Notes under the pieces: generated by a model
Database searches by the model: none
What the model saw: the letters and a program-made list of their open reading frames with translations, nothing else
What the model was told of the DNA's origin: nothing
Shown here: positions 23,663-36,149 of the stretch, piece by piece
Numbering within the stretch: position 1 is the first letter of the stretch
How the letters are laid out: each line of letters opens with the position of its first letter
Translations under genes and position numbers: made by a program
Source of the DNA: Paramacrobiotus metropolitanus
Lineage: Eukaryota > Tardigrada > Eutardigrada > Parachela > Macrobiotidae
Reading direction: 5' to 3'
Assembly: GCF_019649055.1 (NCBI RefSeq)
Contig: NW_026570237.1
Span: forward strand, 186,001 to 250,000
DNA length: 64,000 bases

Positions 23663-25438
23663 ATGTCATCTAAGCCAAAGCCGGACAAACGCAAGCACGC
23701 TGACCTTTCCATCTTACTGGATCATCAAAGGACATCACCGCAACAAACGAAGTACCAACACACTGACGAGCCTTCATCCGACAACACCGAGCACGCACTC
23801 CGTTCAACACACCGGATACCAAAGATCACTGGAGCGCAAGGATACGCTGCACTCGACCTTGCCGAAGGAAGAATACGAATCAATCGGGATCGCCCACCAA
23901 TTACCATTCAACCTTCACCGGACACTCGAAACCCAGCTCCTTCGACATCCACTCACAGCGCGCAAGCCACGGGTCAAGAAGTATCAGAACGAAACCATCA
24001 GCTATTTAAAGATAACCTATCAAATTCCAGCCAATCATCGACTTCCGGGGAAGAATCCACACACTCACCACCACCTCGAACATCACCACTTCGGACAACT
24101 GCGCCTCAGATATCATCGCCCCGACCATCACCACCTCGGTCATCACCACCTAGGGTTATCCAGAACAACTCTCCAATCAAATCCACCATGGCATCCTCTG
24201 GCTCAAAATCAAATGAAATTGATTTGGTCAAGTATTTCTCGCGTCTTCATCTACTAGCTGCTCATTATCCGCTCATCAGGAGAGTAACGTACGATAATCT
24301 TCTGGAATTCCATCTGACAATGTTGTTCATATCGGCCAGTACGGATGCAGCTGTTCGGGAAGCAATCACGAATCGTACATTACAGTTCGAGCTAAACGAA
24401 GCGGAAGCGAGAGAAGCAAAAAGATTAACCGCAGATCTATCATACCGTCAGTTGGAGGAAAAATCCAGGAGATCCGCAAGCAACGTTCCTGTGCTAATGC
24501 AAATAACACCCAAGGATATGCCACACTTTGGGGGGGAAGAGTTTGAAGACGTTCGCGATTTTGTCAGCAGGATCGAAAGTTTCGCTAAAGTCTACGACTG
24601 GGACAACACCAGCATTCTCAGTTATCTCAACCTGTCCTTTACCGCCAACGCGCTGAGATGGTACGAATCTGAACGATCAAAACACCAAGTTTGGGACACT
24701 CTTCGGACAGCACTTCTCAAAACGTTTGGTCCAACCGACCTGGATTACGACCTTAAGAAAGAGCACTTCCAAAATTTAACTAAGAAGGATCCTGTTTCGT
24801 ATGTCAGCAAAGTACTAAAAATGTACGAGGTCATCAACCCGACAGCAACGGAAGGAGATAAAGCGACTGAGTTATTTCGAGAACTACCGACCCGGATGAA
24901 GACCAGTTTTATTTCAAACAGACCAACGAACGTTAAAGACTTCCTTGAGAAGCTAACAGTCGAGTCCAAGAAAATCCAGTACAAAAAGAAAGCGGAAAGA
25001 GAAGAACTAGAAGACCAAGAAAAACACAAACCGGCATTTGCAGTTTCAACCCAACCGGACAAGATTGCTGAACTGACCCAGAAATTCGACCAGGTGATGA
25101 CGGTGATCAACAACATCAATCAAAAGCAAGACTTCCGTTCACGAGGCAAATATCAAAACAACAACAACAACAACTGCATCGTCTGTCACAAATGTCACCG
25201 ACCTTGACACCGCTTCGCCGACTGCAATTCAAAATGCCATAACTGCGGAAGGAACGATCATGTTACCACCGACTGTCGACAATCTCGGCAATTCAGGTCA
25301 AACGGCGTACAACGCGGAAACAGCTACCAGCGCGGAAGGTACAATGGCCGACCCCAAAGACGACCGACCTACTTCACGTACACGGATGGGGAAGGAAATG
25401 ATGAAAGTGAATACCTCATGGAAGGACCGTTAAACTAA
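23663..25438 (+). CDS. gag: Gypsy gag (capsid and two zinc knuckles), one in-frame TGA
   Basis: The first ATG in frame is at 23663 (MSSKPKPDKRKHADLS). A Ser/Pro/Thr-rich N-terminal third is followed by the capsid: PHFGGEEFEDVRDFVSRIES and LSFTANALRWYESERSKHQV, then DPVSYVSKVLKMYEVI. A basic, Asn-rich linker leads to two zinc knuckles. The first (C-x2-C-x4-H-x4-C spacing) has TGA at 25205-25207 in the position usually occupied by Gly before His. The second, CHNCGRNDHVTTDC, is intact. The frame then runs to TAA at 25436-25438. Either the TGA is a single inactivating substitution or gag is shortened; the good downstream frame favours a recent mutation. Confidence 0.85.
25429..25435 (+). promoter_or_regulatory. 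Candidate -1 ribosomal frameshift heptamer GTTAAAC at gag end
   Basis: The gag frame reads CCG-TTA-AAC-TAA, so GTTAAAC sits in slippery phase directly before the gag stop. The pol frame is exactly -1 and is open across this point. Confidence 0.55.
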
Positions 25439-27606
25439 AACCCGCGGCGAAAACGGCTCTTTTTACCGCGGATTCATCAACCCTCGTATGCAACGTTTCA
25501 TCCGGCGCACTCTCTTGTTACGTTCGAATCAACAATGAGCCAACCGAAGCCATACTCGACACTGGATCTGGTGTTTCACTTGTAAACAGAAGTTTTGTGA
25601 ACGAAAGAAATTTGCGCACACATACCTGGACAGGTACACGCGCTACGTCAGCTTCGGGGGATACACTGAAGATAACAAAGGCTTGTCGATTCGCAGTAGA
25701 TTTACTTGGGACACGAACATATGTAACGGCCGCGATATTGGACGATTTTCCGTTCAAACAGCTTTTGGGAACGGACTATTTAAACAGTACGCCATTTGTT
25801 GTGAAATTTGGAAACTCAAGGATATACAATCCTGTGACGAAACTTGTGACTAAAATGAGGACTGTCGCAGACACTCCAAGCACTTCCGTCCAACGACAAC
25901 CTCCCAACTTCTCTACAGGGACTGATCACCTCGGTAGGGACACAGGGAATACGGATACCTCTCGTCTGTACAACGTGAGGCCTAGTGCAAAAGGGACAGA
26001 AAGTGCGCACCTGTACCCGGCGGCATGTCCTGAACACGCGCGTGAACAAAACAAACAAGAAGAAATGGAAGAGGATGTTAAGGGAACCCCCATGGATATG
26101 GGAAACCCCATCGAAAAAGATAAAGACGCGTACGACGATATTGATGGTCAGTTAAATCCGAACGACCTGCTTGGAAATTCAGCTAAATTTCCGGCCACCG
26201 ACCCATCGTTCGAAGAATTTAAAGAGACGTTACAGCTGGGCCCAGAGCTGACCACTGACCAGAGAGCGGCATTATTGAAACTACTGTACAAGTATCGACA
26301 CGTGTTCCCTACGAAAGACAAACCTATGGGACGAGCCAACTGCATCAAACACACGATTAACACCGGCACGAATCCTCCGACAGCAAGAAACCTACGCAGA
26401 TACTCGCAATGGGAAAAAGAAGCCATGGACAAGCAGATTGAAGATTGGATAAAACTCGGCATTATCAAACCCTGTCAGTCAAACTATGCAGCGAATTTGG
26501 TCCTAGTTCAACAGAAGAATGGGATAAGGACATGCGTTGACTACCGGGACCTAAACGCTTCGACGATAAAAGACAAGTATCCGCTCCCTCGAATAGACGA
26601 CTGCCTGGACGTCCCTCGAGGAGCAAAGTACTTTTCCGGATTAGACATGGTCCAAGGATACCTTCAAGTTCCGATGGATGAGGAGTCGAAAGATAAAACC
26701 GCCTTCCTAACACCCTCAAATCAGTACCGCTTCGAGGTAATGCCGTTCGGCTTAACGAACGCTCCCGCAACCTTTATGAGAATGATGACTAAAATTTTCA
26801 ATGGAATTACGTACAAATTTGTTATTTTCTACTTGGACGACATTAACGTATTCAGCAAAACCTTCGAAGAGCATCTCGCTCACCTGGAAGAAGTTCTACG
26901 TAGACTTTCCGAATCGGACCTGAAGCTAAAACCCTCAAAGTGTACATTTAGACATACACAAATTGACTTCTTGGGACACGTAGTAAATCCCGACGGCATC
27001 AATCCTAATCCAAAGAAGGTTGAAGCGATCACTAAACTCGAAGCTCCGATGAACAAGAAACAGTTACGATCTTTCCTGGGAATGGTTGGTTACTATGGTA
27101 AATTCATCCGTGACCTTGCGACGCGCTCCGCTCCTCTTCACATCCTGACTTGCAAAGAAACGCCGTACTTATGGACCTCCGAGCACGAGAAAATTTTCCA
27201 AGAACTGAAGAACTGCCTCACGTCCAACCCGTTACTGGCTCACTTCGATCGAGACTTACCACATGTAATCGAAACGGACGCTTCCGGACTTGGAATGGGC
27301 GCCGTTCTCCACCAGATGGAACCCGACGGAACCAAGCGCGTCGTCGCCTATGCGAGTCAATCTTTGTCCAAATCTGAGAAAAATTACAGTGCGACAGAAC
27401 AAGAACTTCTGGCCGTTGTGTGGGCCTTGGACAAATTTCGCCTCTACATCGGTGACCCTAACCGACCGTTCGAGGTCATTACTGACCACAACGCTTTGAA
27501 AGGCCTGATAAACGCCAAAACCCTACCGGACGACATGCCAGATGGATTTTGCGGCTACGCCAGTACAATTTTACGATCGGTTACAGACCCGGAAAAGAAA
27601 ATGTAG
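25439..27606 (+). CDS. pol: Gypsy pol: protease, reverse transcriptase, RNase H
   Basis: Open in the -1 frame relative to gag with no need for its own ATG. The aspartic protease has the active-site motif AILDTGSGVSLV near 25550 and a partner motif around FPFKQLLGTDY. Reverse transcriptase shows RTCVDYRDLNASTIKDKYPL, YFSGLDMVQGYLQVPMD, VMPFGLTNAPATFMRMM and the catalytic YLDD (KFVIFYLDDINVFSK). RNase H carries HVIETDASGLGMGAVL, YSATEQELLAVVWALDKFR and ITDHNALKGL, giving the D-E-D core. After about 27505 the frame ends within 35 codons, while the connection to integrase continues in the -1 frame (27511-29084), so the polyprotein is broken by a one-base change. Confidence 0.92.
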
Positions 27607-29084
27607 TTGCGGACTGCCTCTCTAGATATCCTTTTGACTGTCAAATTACCCCTAAAGGTCAACAATTCTCAACGCCACTATTCAACATCACCACAATCAA
27701 TCTCAAGAAAGAACAAATGAACGATCCATTCTGTCAAAGAATAATCAACATCCTCAAAGGGCCTACTCACACTCAAGCGTATCGTTATCGCCGTGTGCGA
27801 TTTACCCTCATTTCAGATCTTCTCTACCGAATCGCCTACCGCAACGACAAAATGACTTTTCTACTGGTCGTACCGAAAACTATGCATGCCGAAGTTCTTA
27901 AAAACGCGCATGACCTTTCCGGCCATTTTGGCCAAGAAAAAACATACTACAATTTACAAGATCGTTATTACTGGCCTGGAATGATTGAATCCGTATCCCG
28001 ACACCTCGCATCCTGTATTCCATGCAACGTTAAAAAGCCGCCAAACGGGAAACCATCCGGATATTTGCAACCGATTAAAGTCCACGGGCCGTTACATACC
28101 ATCGGGATTGACTACCAGGGACCCTTTACAACATCAATAAAAGGCAATCAGTATTTACTGGTCGCGATCGATCATCTAACAAAGTGGATCGAAACCAAAC
28201 CGGTTCGCAGTGCCACCGCCGAAAATGCAGCAAAATTCCTCATGGAAAATGTGATTTTACGACACGGAGTCCCGTCTTTTATCGTTTCCGACCGGGGTAC
28301 GCACTTCTGCAATGAGCTGTTATCCCAGTTGACTAAGCTAGTCAATTGTGAACAACGGTTCACAACAGCTTATCACCCCCAGTCGAATGGATTAACAGAG
28401 CGCGCAAATCAGACGATTGCCCAAAGCCTTTCAAAATATGTGGATCAGCATAACAGATGGGACCAGTTCATACCTTTCGTCACTCACGCCATCAACACCT
28501 CACTCAGCAAAACAACAAAATTTTCCCCATTTGAACTCTTATACGGAAGAAAAGCCACAACTCCTCTCGACGTTGCCACTGGTGCCACTGAGCGACAAAT
28601 AATAAACGATATGGATCAATACATTAAAGAAACTCAAATTTTTCTCCGCGACGCTCAAGAAATCGCAAAACTCCGCTGCAATGCTGCTTTCGATCAAAAT
28701 GCACCACTTTATAATCAGCATCGAACGACCGTTGATTATCCAATCGGTAGTCTCGTTTACCGTTGGAATGTGCCTCGAGTTGTTGACAAGACCGGCGCGA
28801 TCAGGAAAACAGAAGGAAGATTGACAACCAAATTACTTAAGAACTGGCATGGACCGTATAAAATATTAGAGAAAGTCAGCAATGTCAATTACAAGATTGC
28901 CAATGTTAACGGACGGCGTAAGATCGACCCTGTGCATGTTTCGCAACTTAAGCCTTGGTACAACCATGCCGACGAAGAAGTGAACGTGCAACAAACAGAA
29001 CAGCCCCAGGCGGAACAAGATCAGCCAGCTGAAAGTGAAAGCGCACCGCAACCACCACGCTACAACCTGCGCCAGCGAAAGTGA
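27511..29084 (+). CDS. pol: Gypsy pol continuation: RNase H tail and integrase
   Basis: Starts in the -1 frame with HARWILRLRQYNF and the typical IGYRPGKENVVADCLSRYP tether. The integrase zinc domain has H-x3-H (HDLSGHFGQEKT) and C-x2-C (LASCIPCNVKK). The catalytic core has the first Asp in IGIDYQGPF, the second in IVSDRGTHF and the Glu in HPQSNGLTERANQT. A C-terminal SH3-like region includes KLLKNWHGPYKILEKVSN and VNGRRKIDPVHVSQLKPW. The end is Gln/Glu-rich; no chromodomain is evident. The stop lies 72 bp before the 3' LTR, so there is no room for env. Confidence 0.92.
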
Positions 29085-29144
29085 AATTCATTCTACACAC
29101 ATCATGATCCCACTATTCCACCATAATCTCTACGAGATTCCTTC

Positions 29145-29155
29145 AAGAAGGGGAA
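29145..29155 (+). other. Polypurine tract of the gypsy element
   Basis: AAGAAGGGGAA (purines only) sits immediately before the 3' LTR, where plus-strand priming is expected. Confidence 0.75.
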
Positions 29156-29408
29156 TGTCATATAGAGAATGTATTTCCGTGTCACGTCTGTACATCTACA
29201 TAGCCTCTTGTGTTATATACCTAAATACCTTCACCTCTTTTACTCGTATATAAACGCTACCGTTTCTCTCATACGAGAATTCATGCTCTCATCATTCTAC
29301 GATCATCTCGATGCTATCTCTCTACGATCATCACCGACTGTACGTTTACCATTAAAGCTATTTAGTATCATCCGCGTATTCTCAATTACTAGTAGACACT
29401 GTATTACA
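29156..29408 (+). repeat. 3' LTR of the gypsy element
   Basis: Same length as the 5' LTR. Visible differences include TTATATACC for TTATTTACC, CACCTC for CACTC, TATATAA for TATTTAA, and a change near the right end. Contains TATATAA, which is TATTTAA in the 5' LTR. Confidence 0.9.
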
Positions 29409-31450
29409 CGGTTCAAGCCACGGTAAAATTTTTGTCCCAGTTGTTCGGATGATTCAAGTGATGCGGGAAGTCGCCCTTTTTCATCTTCAATTCTAGATCC
29501 ACAGCTGTTGGCATACTGCTGGGCCGCATTGTAAGAAATTTAACGTATCCCGTGACGTCATTGCTAACCCGCGGTACCGTAGTTCCAGGAGCTCGTTGAC
29601 TCGCTTGATTACTTCCACACCCTTCAACTTATTGTCCATGAGATACTTCAAGATGAAGTGCCCGTCTTTTCCCCGGAAATTATGTGCGACAATGGTATGG
29701 TTGCGGTGTTGCTCCGAAAACAACCATTCGCCGAACTGGTGTCCGACTTCTTTTGTCATCGGCTGGCCGTCCGCCGGAAACCGGAATTCCGTGCCGTTGA
29801 CGTACTGGGCAACAACACAGGCAGGTGTGTGTCCATAAACAGGGTCGTTGTACGTTTTGTTGTCGAAAAAAATGTACTTCTGGGGCGGTGCTGAGTCATC
29901 AGCCGGAAGTGGCAGCTGCTTTGATGAAGTCTTAATAAAGCACTTGTGGGTAGCCTGGAGCACCCATTCGCGGCAGACTACACAATACATTTCTCCGCAT
30001 CGGTTCTTTCCATTTGGGCGGCGTGTCAAGTTTACCAAATGGAGGCAATCTTTTCAATAAAAAATCTGGTCGCAGGACGTTGTTTCGTTGCGTCGACCCT
30101 TTTTGTGTTTAATGAAACACTGTTGATTGTTGAAGCAGCGGCGGCAACGCGGACAGCGAACAATAGCCCCACGTGCACAAACGGACACAGAGCGGAAACA
30201 CATAAATAGTTTTCATCGCAACGACCACGCTCTTTATTGCTGTAAGGCTTGTCATAAGTGGCGTAATAATATGACGAACAGTGGAGACCGGTAACCGTTG
30301 TCACTAAATCGAAGTGTTTTCTCTGCAACCGTAGATATATCACCTGCATCTGCGGCGTCTTCTTCTCCGGGACACGGGCAATTATAGCGTTACCGTGATC
30401 TGCGGAGATAATCTTGATTTGATACTTTGGGAAGCATTCTTCTTGCATGGCGACCAAATGTTCCAGGTCGTAACAATGTCCCGGGGGGGTTAATCGCAAC
30501 GCTAAACTGTCTCGTACGCGTGGCGTTTCAGCTTTCTAACACCTTTCTTGCTGTACAGATGCTGCCATTAGCTCTTGAACTGTTTTTGAACGTCGTTGAT
30601 AAGACGGTACTTGCCCAGGTACAAAGCAGCAGATAAACAAAGATTCTCGCCGACGTGCACATTCACTGTGGATTTGCTGAAGCTTCTTTCATCGCGTTCA
30701 ATGTGACGGTGCTTGCACTTCCACCTTCCTCCGCTTGGCATGATGGTACGGAAATCACGTACAGAAAACGTCTCGTCGAGAACAGTACGTCCGGAATTGG
30801 CCTTGGCCTAAACGCGGCAATGAGATCGTCAATGTTAAAATCCGACAGTTTTCGCATTGACAAGTAAATCGGGTTATCCAGTGTCTTGTAGTGAACGGAA
30901 ATGTTGATCGATCGGAGGGATTAAAACTTCCCAAGCATAGCTTAAGCACAGCCTCAAGCAGTAAGGGCATGAGTAGCACTGTCTACTCCTTGGAGTATAC
31001 ACGAGGTAAGGGGGAAAATTGTATACGATACTCGTGTCTGTCGCTGTTGAAATTTTTGTACCGATGCTCCTTGACTTTGTGCAGACTGAATAAACCGGTG
31101 AAATCCGGAATATCCGAGATGTCAGCTGGCGCCCTTTTAATAACAAAAACATCTTTTAAAAGTCAATTTTATAAGCATTTAATTTGCTGTTTCAACTCAC
31201 CTATAAAATAGAGTTAGTTCCTTTGTCCATTTCTTCACCCTCCTCTCGGTCAATATCCATATGTTCCAAGTCATCCGCTTCCATTCGTTCCTGTTCAATG
31301 AGTATATTGCAATATTGACAACTACATGTATGCCAAACGAGTTACCGTTATGTTCTCCGCTCCGCCAACTTGCTCCATATAATCATCGTCGACTTCCATG
31401 TACTCGTTACCGTCAGCGTTGAAGCCCCTCTACACAACACAAAGGGTCAG
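29409..31450 (-). pseudogene. POLB: Polinton DNA polymerase B, N-terminal and exonuclease part (polB1)
   Basis: Continues polB1 on the far side of the gypsy insertion. From about 31430 down: acidic N-terminal segments (MEVDDDYMEQVGG, MEADDLEHMDIDREEGEEMD) comparable to the Glu-rich start of polB2, a fragment RKLSDFNIDDLIAAFRPR, then 30499-30032 and 30038-29493. The last has YCVVCREWVLQATHKC and the exonuclease domain. Exo I reads FFDNKTY where polB2 has FDFETY, so the catalytic Glu is Lys. Exo II is preserved as IVAHNFRGKDGHFILKYL. The frame changes near 29500, where DTLNFL leaves the frame that carries KKGDFPHHLNHPNNW, and again near 29415. With an Exo I loss and several frame changes this copy is dead. 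Confidence 0.8.
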
Positions 31451-31622
31451 ACACAAAAATAAACCTCTTATGTCTAGACGCCTATTGTTTGCGACTGTCG
31501 TTAACTAAAAGATTATGTCTGGGAATCTATTGTTTTTACTGGCGGTAGGCCTTTCAGTACAAAGGGTCAGGTACAAAAATAAACCTCTTATGTCTAGACG
31601 CTTATTGTTTGCGACTGGCGTT
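31441..31622. repeat. Tandem-like duplication, 62-bp units 120 bp apart
   Basis: AAAGGGTCAG followed by TACAAAAATAAACCTCTTAT and TGTCTAGACGC occurs at 31441 and again at 31561 with few changes. Confidence 0.85.
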
Positions 31623-31649
31623 TAGTAGATCATTATGCTTAATTAGTCG

Positions 31650-34600
31650 AAAGCTCATACTATCAGAAATTGATTACAGAAAAAATTATCATTACATAAG
31701 TAGTACTTTAAAAATCACTTACAAAATCATGCCGATCCGTTGAAGATCCATCCCACTGACCTTCGGCAAAGATGGCATCAGTATCTCGACGAACCCTGCG
31801 GCATTCCAAAGATTGGCAGACGGTATTTTGGCTGGTTTTAACTGGAGAACTAGCCTGAATTATCTTGATGATATTTTAGTAACAGTATTGGGGAAATTTT
31901 GAGGAAAATTTGAGTCGATTAAAAGAGGTTTTTGACCGAATTCTACGTTCCGTTTTGGCATTAAACCTGTAAAGTTACTAAAATAACTTTAGTAACAGGG
32001 GAGCAGACGCCGGTGCCGATGGAGGCCCCGTAGACGATGGAGAGGTGGGAGAGGAGGTGGTTGTGGTGATGGGATGGTTGGAGCGGATCACGAAAAATCC
32101 AGATCTCCTTACCATGACTAAGAGCATCAACAGCGAAGAGACGGTGAAGTTAGGCGATCTATCAAACAAGCAGGTAGAAAACTGACACAGAATGAAAAAA
32201 ACAAGGCCGTAAGAACGCAACGCACTAAATTCATCACAGACAAGCTGAGACAAGTTACAACCATGCACAACTAAACTCGTGTGCAGAGCCAAAATATTTA
32301 CTACCAAATTTTGCAGATATTTGCGCGTTCCCCGCTGTCGTTTCGTATCCGAAACTTTGTACAAACTGATCCCGAGTTATACGGGGTAAGACAAGGGTCT
32401 ATAAAGGATAGTGTTTGCGGTACAGTCTAACTCCGTTTTGCTGCAGTGCCAATTCATGTCTCTTCTACGTAAGATTTTCAACGACAGATGGTGTGAAGTA
32501 GTCAAATTTGCAGGATCTAGCAGAATCCACCACGATACAGCAGCTTCCCATGGCGTTCACTTTCCGACGGATGTGTTTCATGACAGCCACTCTGAGGACA
32601 GATGCGTGAATCAGGCAGTGACTAAAAATTTTGCAAGTATTCACATGCTCTTCGCCGATGACTGTTTCCGACGCTATAGACGGAAAGAAGAAAGAAGACT
32701 GCATTTCGTAAAGAATTCTGCGAAATGCAGTCTTCTTTCGCAATGTCAACATGATGCGCCCAATGCCAGAAAGGCACTGTGAGATTTAATACTGAAAAAG
32801 CGGATACACGTCCACACGGAGTTGATTATGTTGACACACCAGGATGAACGGTGGCGTATCTAAAAGGTGCAGCAGCTAAGCATGCTGATTAATTGCCGAA
32901 GGCGGTAGTCGTCACCTTCAAGTCTGGGTTCGCCTGCAAGTCTGGGATCAATTGCAGGTGATCTCACTTGCTACTGACTTCCATCGTCACGAAAAGTTTG
33001 CGTTCTCAGTAGTTTGGCTGAACAGCCTGAACAGCCTAATTTCTTTGCCGCCGATAAATCATGGGATATATGGACAACATCAAACCCCCATCTCCGCGTG
33101 CCACCATTCACCACTAGCACTTTAACCGTGTTGCGACATCTGTGATGGATAAGCGTTTGCTTCTATGGCGCCCGTTCGTCGGAAAACATTTAACAATGGT
33201 TGTTAGCGGCATTCACCGTGAACCGCTCAACAAGAATGTTGACTCTTTACGGACGATGTTTCCTCGCAGCAACGGAGGGCGGGTTCGACTAATATGTATG
33301 AAAGTTAAAACCCTCACTGGTAAAGGGATCCAAAATTCGTCTTGCTGGTTTGCCCGTTCTGTCCCAGAAAAGGCTGCCTAGAATTAGAATAGCACTAGAA
33401 TGGAGCTTTCGTTATGATTTAGCTATTTTTTCTCTTGAAGTGGATTAGCTATTCTGACACGAGCTCTATTAGGTAGCTGCCACCCATGTACTTCAGGACG
33501 AGATTGGCAACTTTGTCCTGTTTTTCTTTTTCTCTGGATGCGGCCTGCCGGCCAGTACCAGTTTAATCGTAACACTCCAAAGGTACTTTCGTTCCCGCCA
33601 CCGCTACCGCCGAAATCATCGACAACGTCTAGATGCTTCAAAATGCGGCGATATAAGTTACAGTAAACGATAAAGGTATTATACTAAATGTACCCATGTA
33701 AGGGAAAGAACAGCTCAAAATCGCCTTTTGGACCGATGACAAAAAAACATTCCTCGAGTCCAAACTAAAGACAGTCTGTGTTCTTTTAAAACAACCGCCG
33801 TCATCGATGTCGGTTATCTAAGCATCTTTGGCTTCCATTTATATGTTTTTTTTTAAAAAACGAAGTAACGTCGTCCAAATCTGCGCTCTAGCAATTATCC
33901 GCCCTCTTATTCTTTGGGTAATTTAATCCTCTCGTGCAAGGAATTACTCAAAAATTCTTTAAAAAAGAATTGTGAACATTTAACAGCAATCAAGCACCAA
34001 ACATTCAAGAGAGATACAAAGGTCTGACGATATTGCCCGTCCGGCATTTATTGCAGTTATCTCGTTTATGCTATTTCATAACTTATTCACAACGCATTTG
34101 CCTGTCCGCAGATGCACAGCAGGGAAAGCCGACCGTGTCGGCAGTTTCTTCCTTTCGCTGGTTATGTAAATGGTGGTAAAGAGCGCCGGCATAGTTTGGA
34201 GAAACTGGTCGGACATCCGGGTGCCTGACCTAGCGATAATCAGACCCAAGTTGTTCTTTAATTTTTGTAGGACAATAGTACATGTTGTGTAATTTCCTTA
34301 AACACAAAAACAACACCATAAAAGTAATAGTTTTTCTTCGATCTTGTTTATCTACATATGATTATGTCAGGAGACTTTCCGCGTAGTTTACTGTTGTGCC
34401 GCTCGGTTTTCGTCCAAAATCTCACTCGGAGCTGTCGTTCTCGTTCGGTTTTGTTGTGTTTAGTTATGTCCTTTTCCAGTCACAGTCACCTGGAACAAAA
34501 TGTGCAACGGCCCCATTAATTTTTTTATTTTCTGCCAAACGTGAATGTACAGTCACTGGAAGCATGGCCGGCTAACTTGTTCGTTAGCTAAACGGTTGTC

Positions 34601-35600
34601 AGATATATGTTCATAACGATCCAGTTAAAGACAGTTGTTGTGTCAGCGTACACGGGCAGAGGAAAGTGGGAGTTGTATTTCCAAACGTTCAAATGATTAT
34701 AAAGCACATTGTTGTGGTTCGAACACAAAATTTTTTGGGTCAGATTTATCTCGCACTGCAGAGTGTCTGTATAACCTATCGGCATCGAAGCAGACAAGAG
34801 GACTGACTGTTGTTCATTTCATTCTGGTTAGAAGCGCCCGGGCCATACCTAAAGTGGCCCAGTTGCTTGCAAACAGGGACAGGGTGCTAGCTGAAACGTA
34901 CCCCTTGCGCATTCATATTATAATTATTATCATATTATAGTTATAGTAGGTATTGCCTGCATTACGCATACCGTACGTGCAATATTTGCAGCGCTTCCGC
35001 GTTAAAATCCCGATAGCTGACAGAAAGACTTTACGTAGATGTACTATTACCGTATGCACAGACTACTTTCCTTAGAGCCTATACTATGCTTTTGGGTGCA
35101 GACAAACGCTGGGCCACGTACGAGTTTGGTCAGCTAACAAAGATGTTTCAGTATCTAAGTCGCATGCAAACGACAAAATTCATTGTAAGCCAAAGGTCAA
35201 CTTACGCATGTAATGAACCACCTGCAGCTGAAACAGAAATAACCTGCAAAATCGCGGTTGTTGACAGCCGATCCACAGTCTGTCGTAATTATCTTGTTAT
35301 GTACTATTTATTAAGTTGCCTTTCGCGAAAAACCCACAATCAACCAAACGGTACTGTGGCACTTTCGCTGTTGCAATATCTGTTAGCTGCTATCTCAAAA
35401 ATATGCCACCTGGTTTCATTATCGTTTTAAACACGTGCACGTATAAAACCTTCCTGGAGCGGTAGAAGAAATTGAAGTGCGGCCATTAGTAATAATAAAA
35501 ATAATAATAATTAAAGTAACACGGGATTTAATGCCTGTTATCATACGGTGTTTGTTTGGATTGTTTACGGATTAATCCATCGTATAAATCCCATTAAATC
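31650..35600. other. Largely featureless stretch
   Basis: No recognisable gene in about 4 kb. Reading frames are short and interrupted on both strands. Contents: a hairpin at 32690-32739 (separate entry), AT-rich runs near 33850 and 34900, and a TAATAATAAAAATAATAATAA microsatellite-like run at about 35488. Probably ancient mobile DNA. Confidence 0.4.
32690..32739. repeat. 19-bp perfect inverted repeat with 12-base loop
   Basis: Left arm GAAAGAAGACTGCATTTCG (32690-32708), loop 32709-32720, right arm its exact reverse complement (32721-32739). A strong hairpin or cruciform, possibly a small foldback relic. Confidence 0.9.
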
Positions 35601-35603
35601 GGC

Positions 35604-36110
35604 ATGTCTACCACCGACAGCAAGGAAATCTTCAGCGCAGCTGTTTCCACTGGGCGCTGCATCGTATTCTGTTCCAAGGCATTAGCACAGGAATTCTCTA
35701 CCATGACAGTAGGAACCCACGCGAAGCCACCGGTGTTTAAAGGACAAGCTGGCGAAGATGTTGACCAAAACGTTTCAAGATAGTTGTGACCGCATTGGAG
35801 TGTGACGAAGCCAGAAGATTACGCCAAATCTCAGTGTACCTGGACAGCTTCGCCGCCACCTGTTGGGGAAAACTCAGCGGCGAAGGCCGAAGAAATCAAA
35901 TGCCACTTTTGACCTGCTCCTGGAATCACTCATTGAACGGTTCCAAACAGAAGTATACCGTAACCAACTGAAGCAGCAACTGCGAAACCGCAAGCAGAGG
36001 CGCAGTGAACCGCTGGAAGAGTACTTCAACGACATTGTCGGTCTGTGCGATAAGATCAAACGCGACATGGAAGACAACGAAGTCATCCACAAACTGCAGC
36101 GATCAGTGTA
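35604..36110 (+). pseudogene. Retrotransposon gag relic
   Basis: From ATG 35604 the frame has PPVFKGQAGEDVDQNV, the F-x-G-x3-E-D/DP opening of gag capsid. After frame changes it continues with NATFDLLLESLIERFQTEVY, then RRSEPLEEYFNDIVGLCDKI, which is the F-x8-Y-R ... Q-R-x2-E-(P/S)-(L/V)-x2-Y-x2-D/E capsid pattern. It ends at about 36110. No other domain of the element is nearby. Confidence 0.6.
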
Positions 36111-36149
36111 AGCTTGGTACTCAGGACGTCCAGTACTAGATCCCATGAT

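Larger units (their letters stand above)
23361..29408 (+). mobile_element. Ty3/gypsy LTR retrotransposon inserted in polB1
   Basis: Two 253-bp LTRs beginning TGTCATATAG and ending TGTATTACA flank gag, protease, reverse transcriptase, RNase H and integrase. By eye the LTRs differ at about six positions including small indels (roughly 2 percent), so the insertion is fairly recent. CGGT is duplicated at 23357-23360 and 29409-29412, a clean 4-bp target site duplication. It lies in the opposite orientation to polB1. One nonsense codon in gag and one frame change in pol mean this copy is probably not autonomous. Confidence 0.95.

Noticed and set aside
23357-29412. Envelope gene in the gypsy element (errantivirus)
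   Set aside because: Only 72 bp separate the integrase stop from the 3' LTR.
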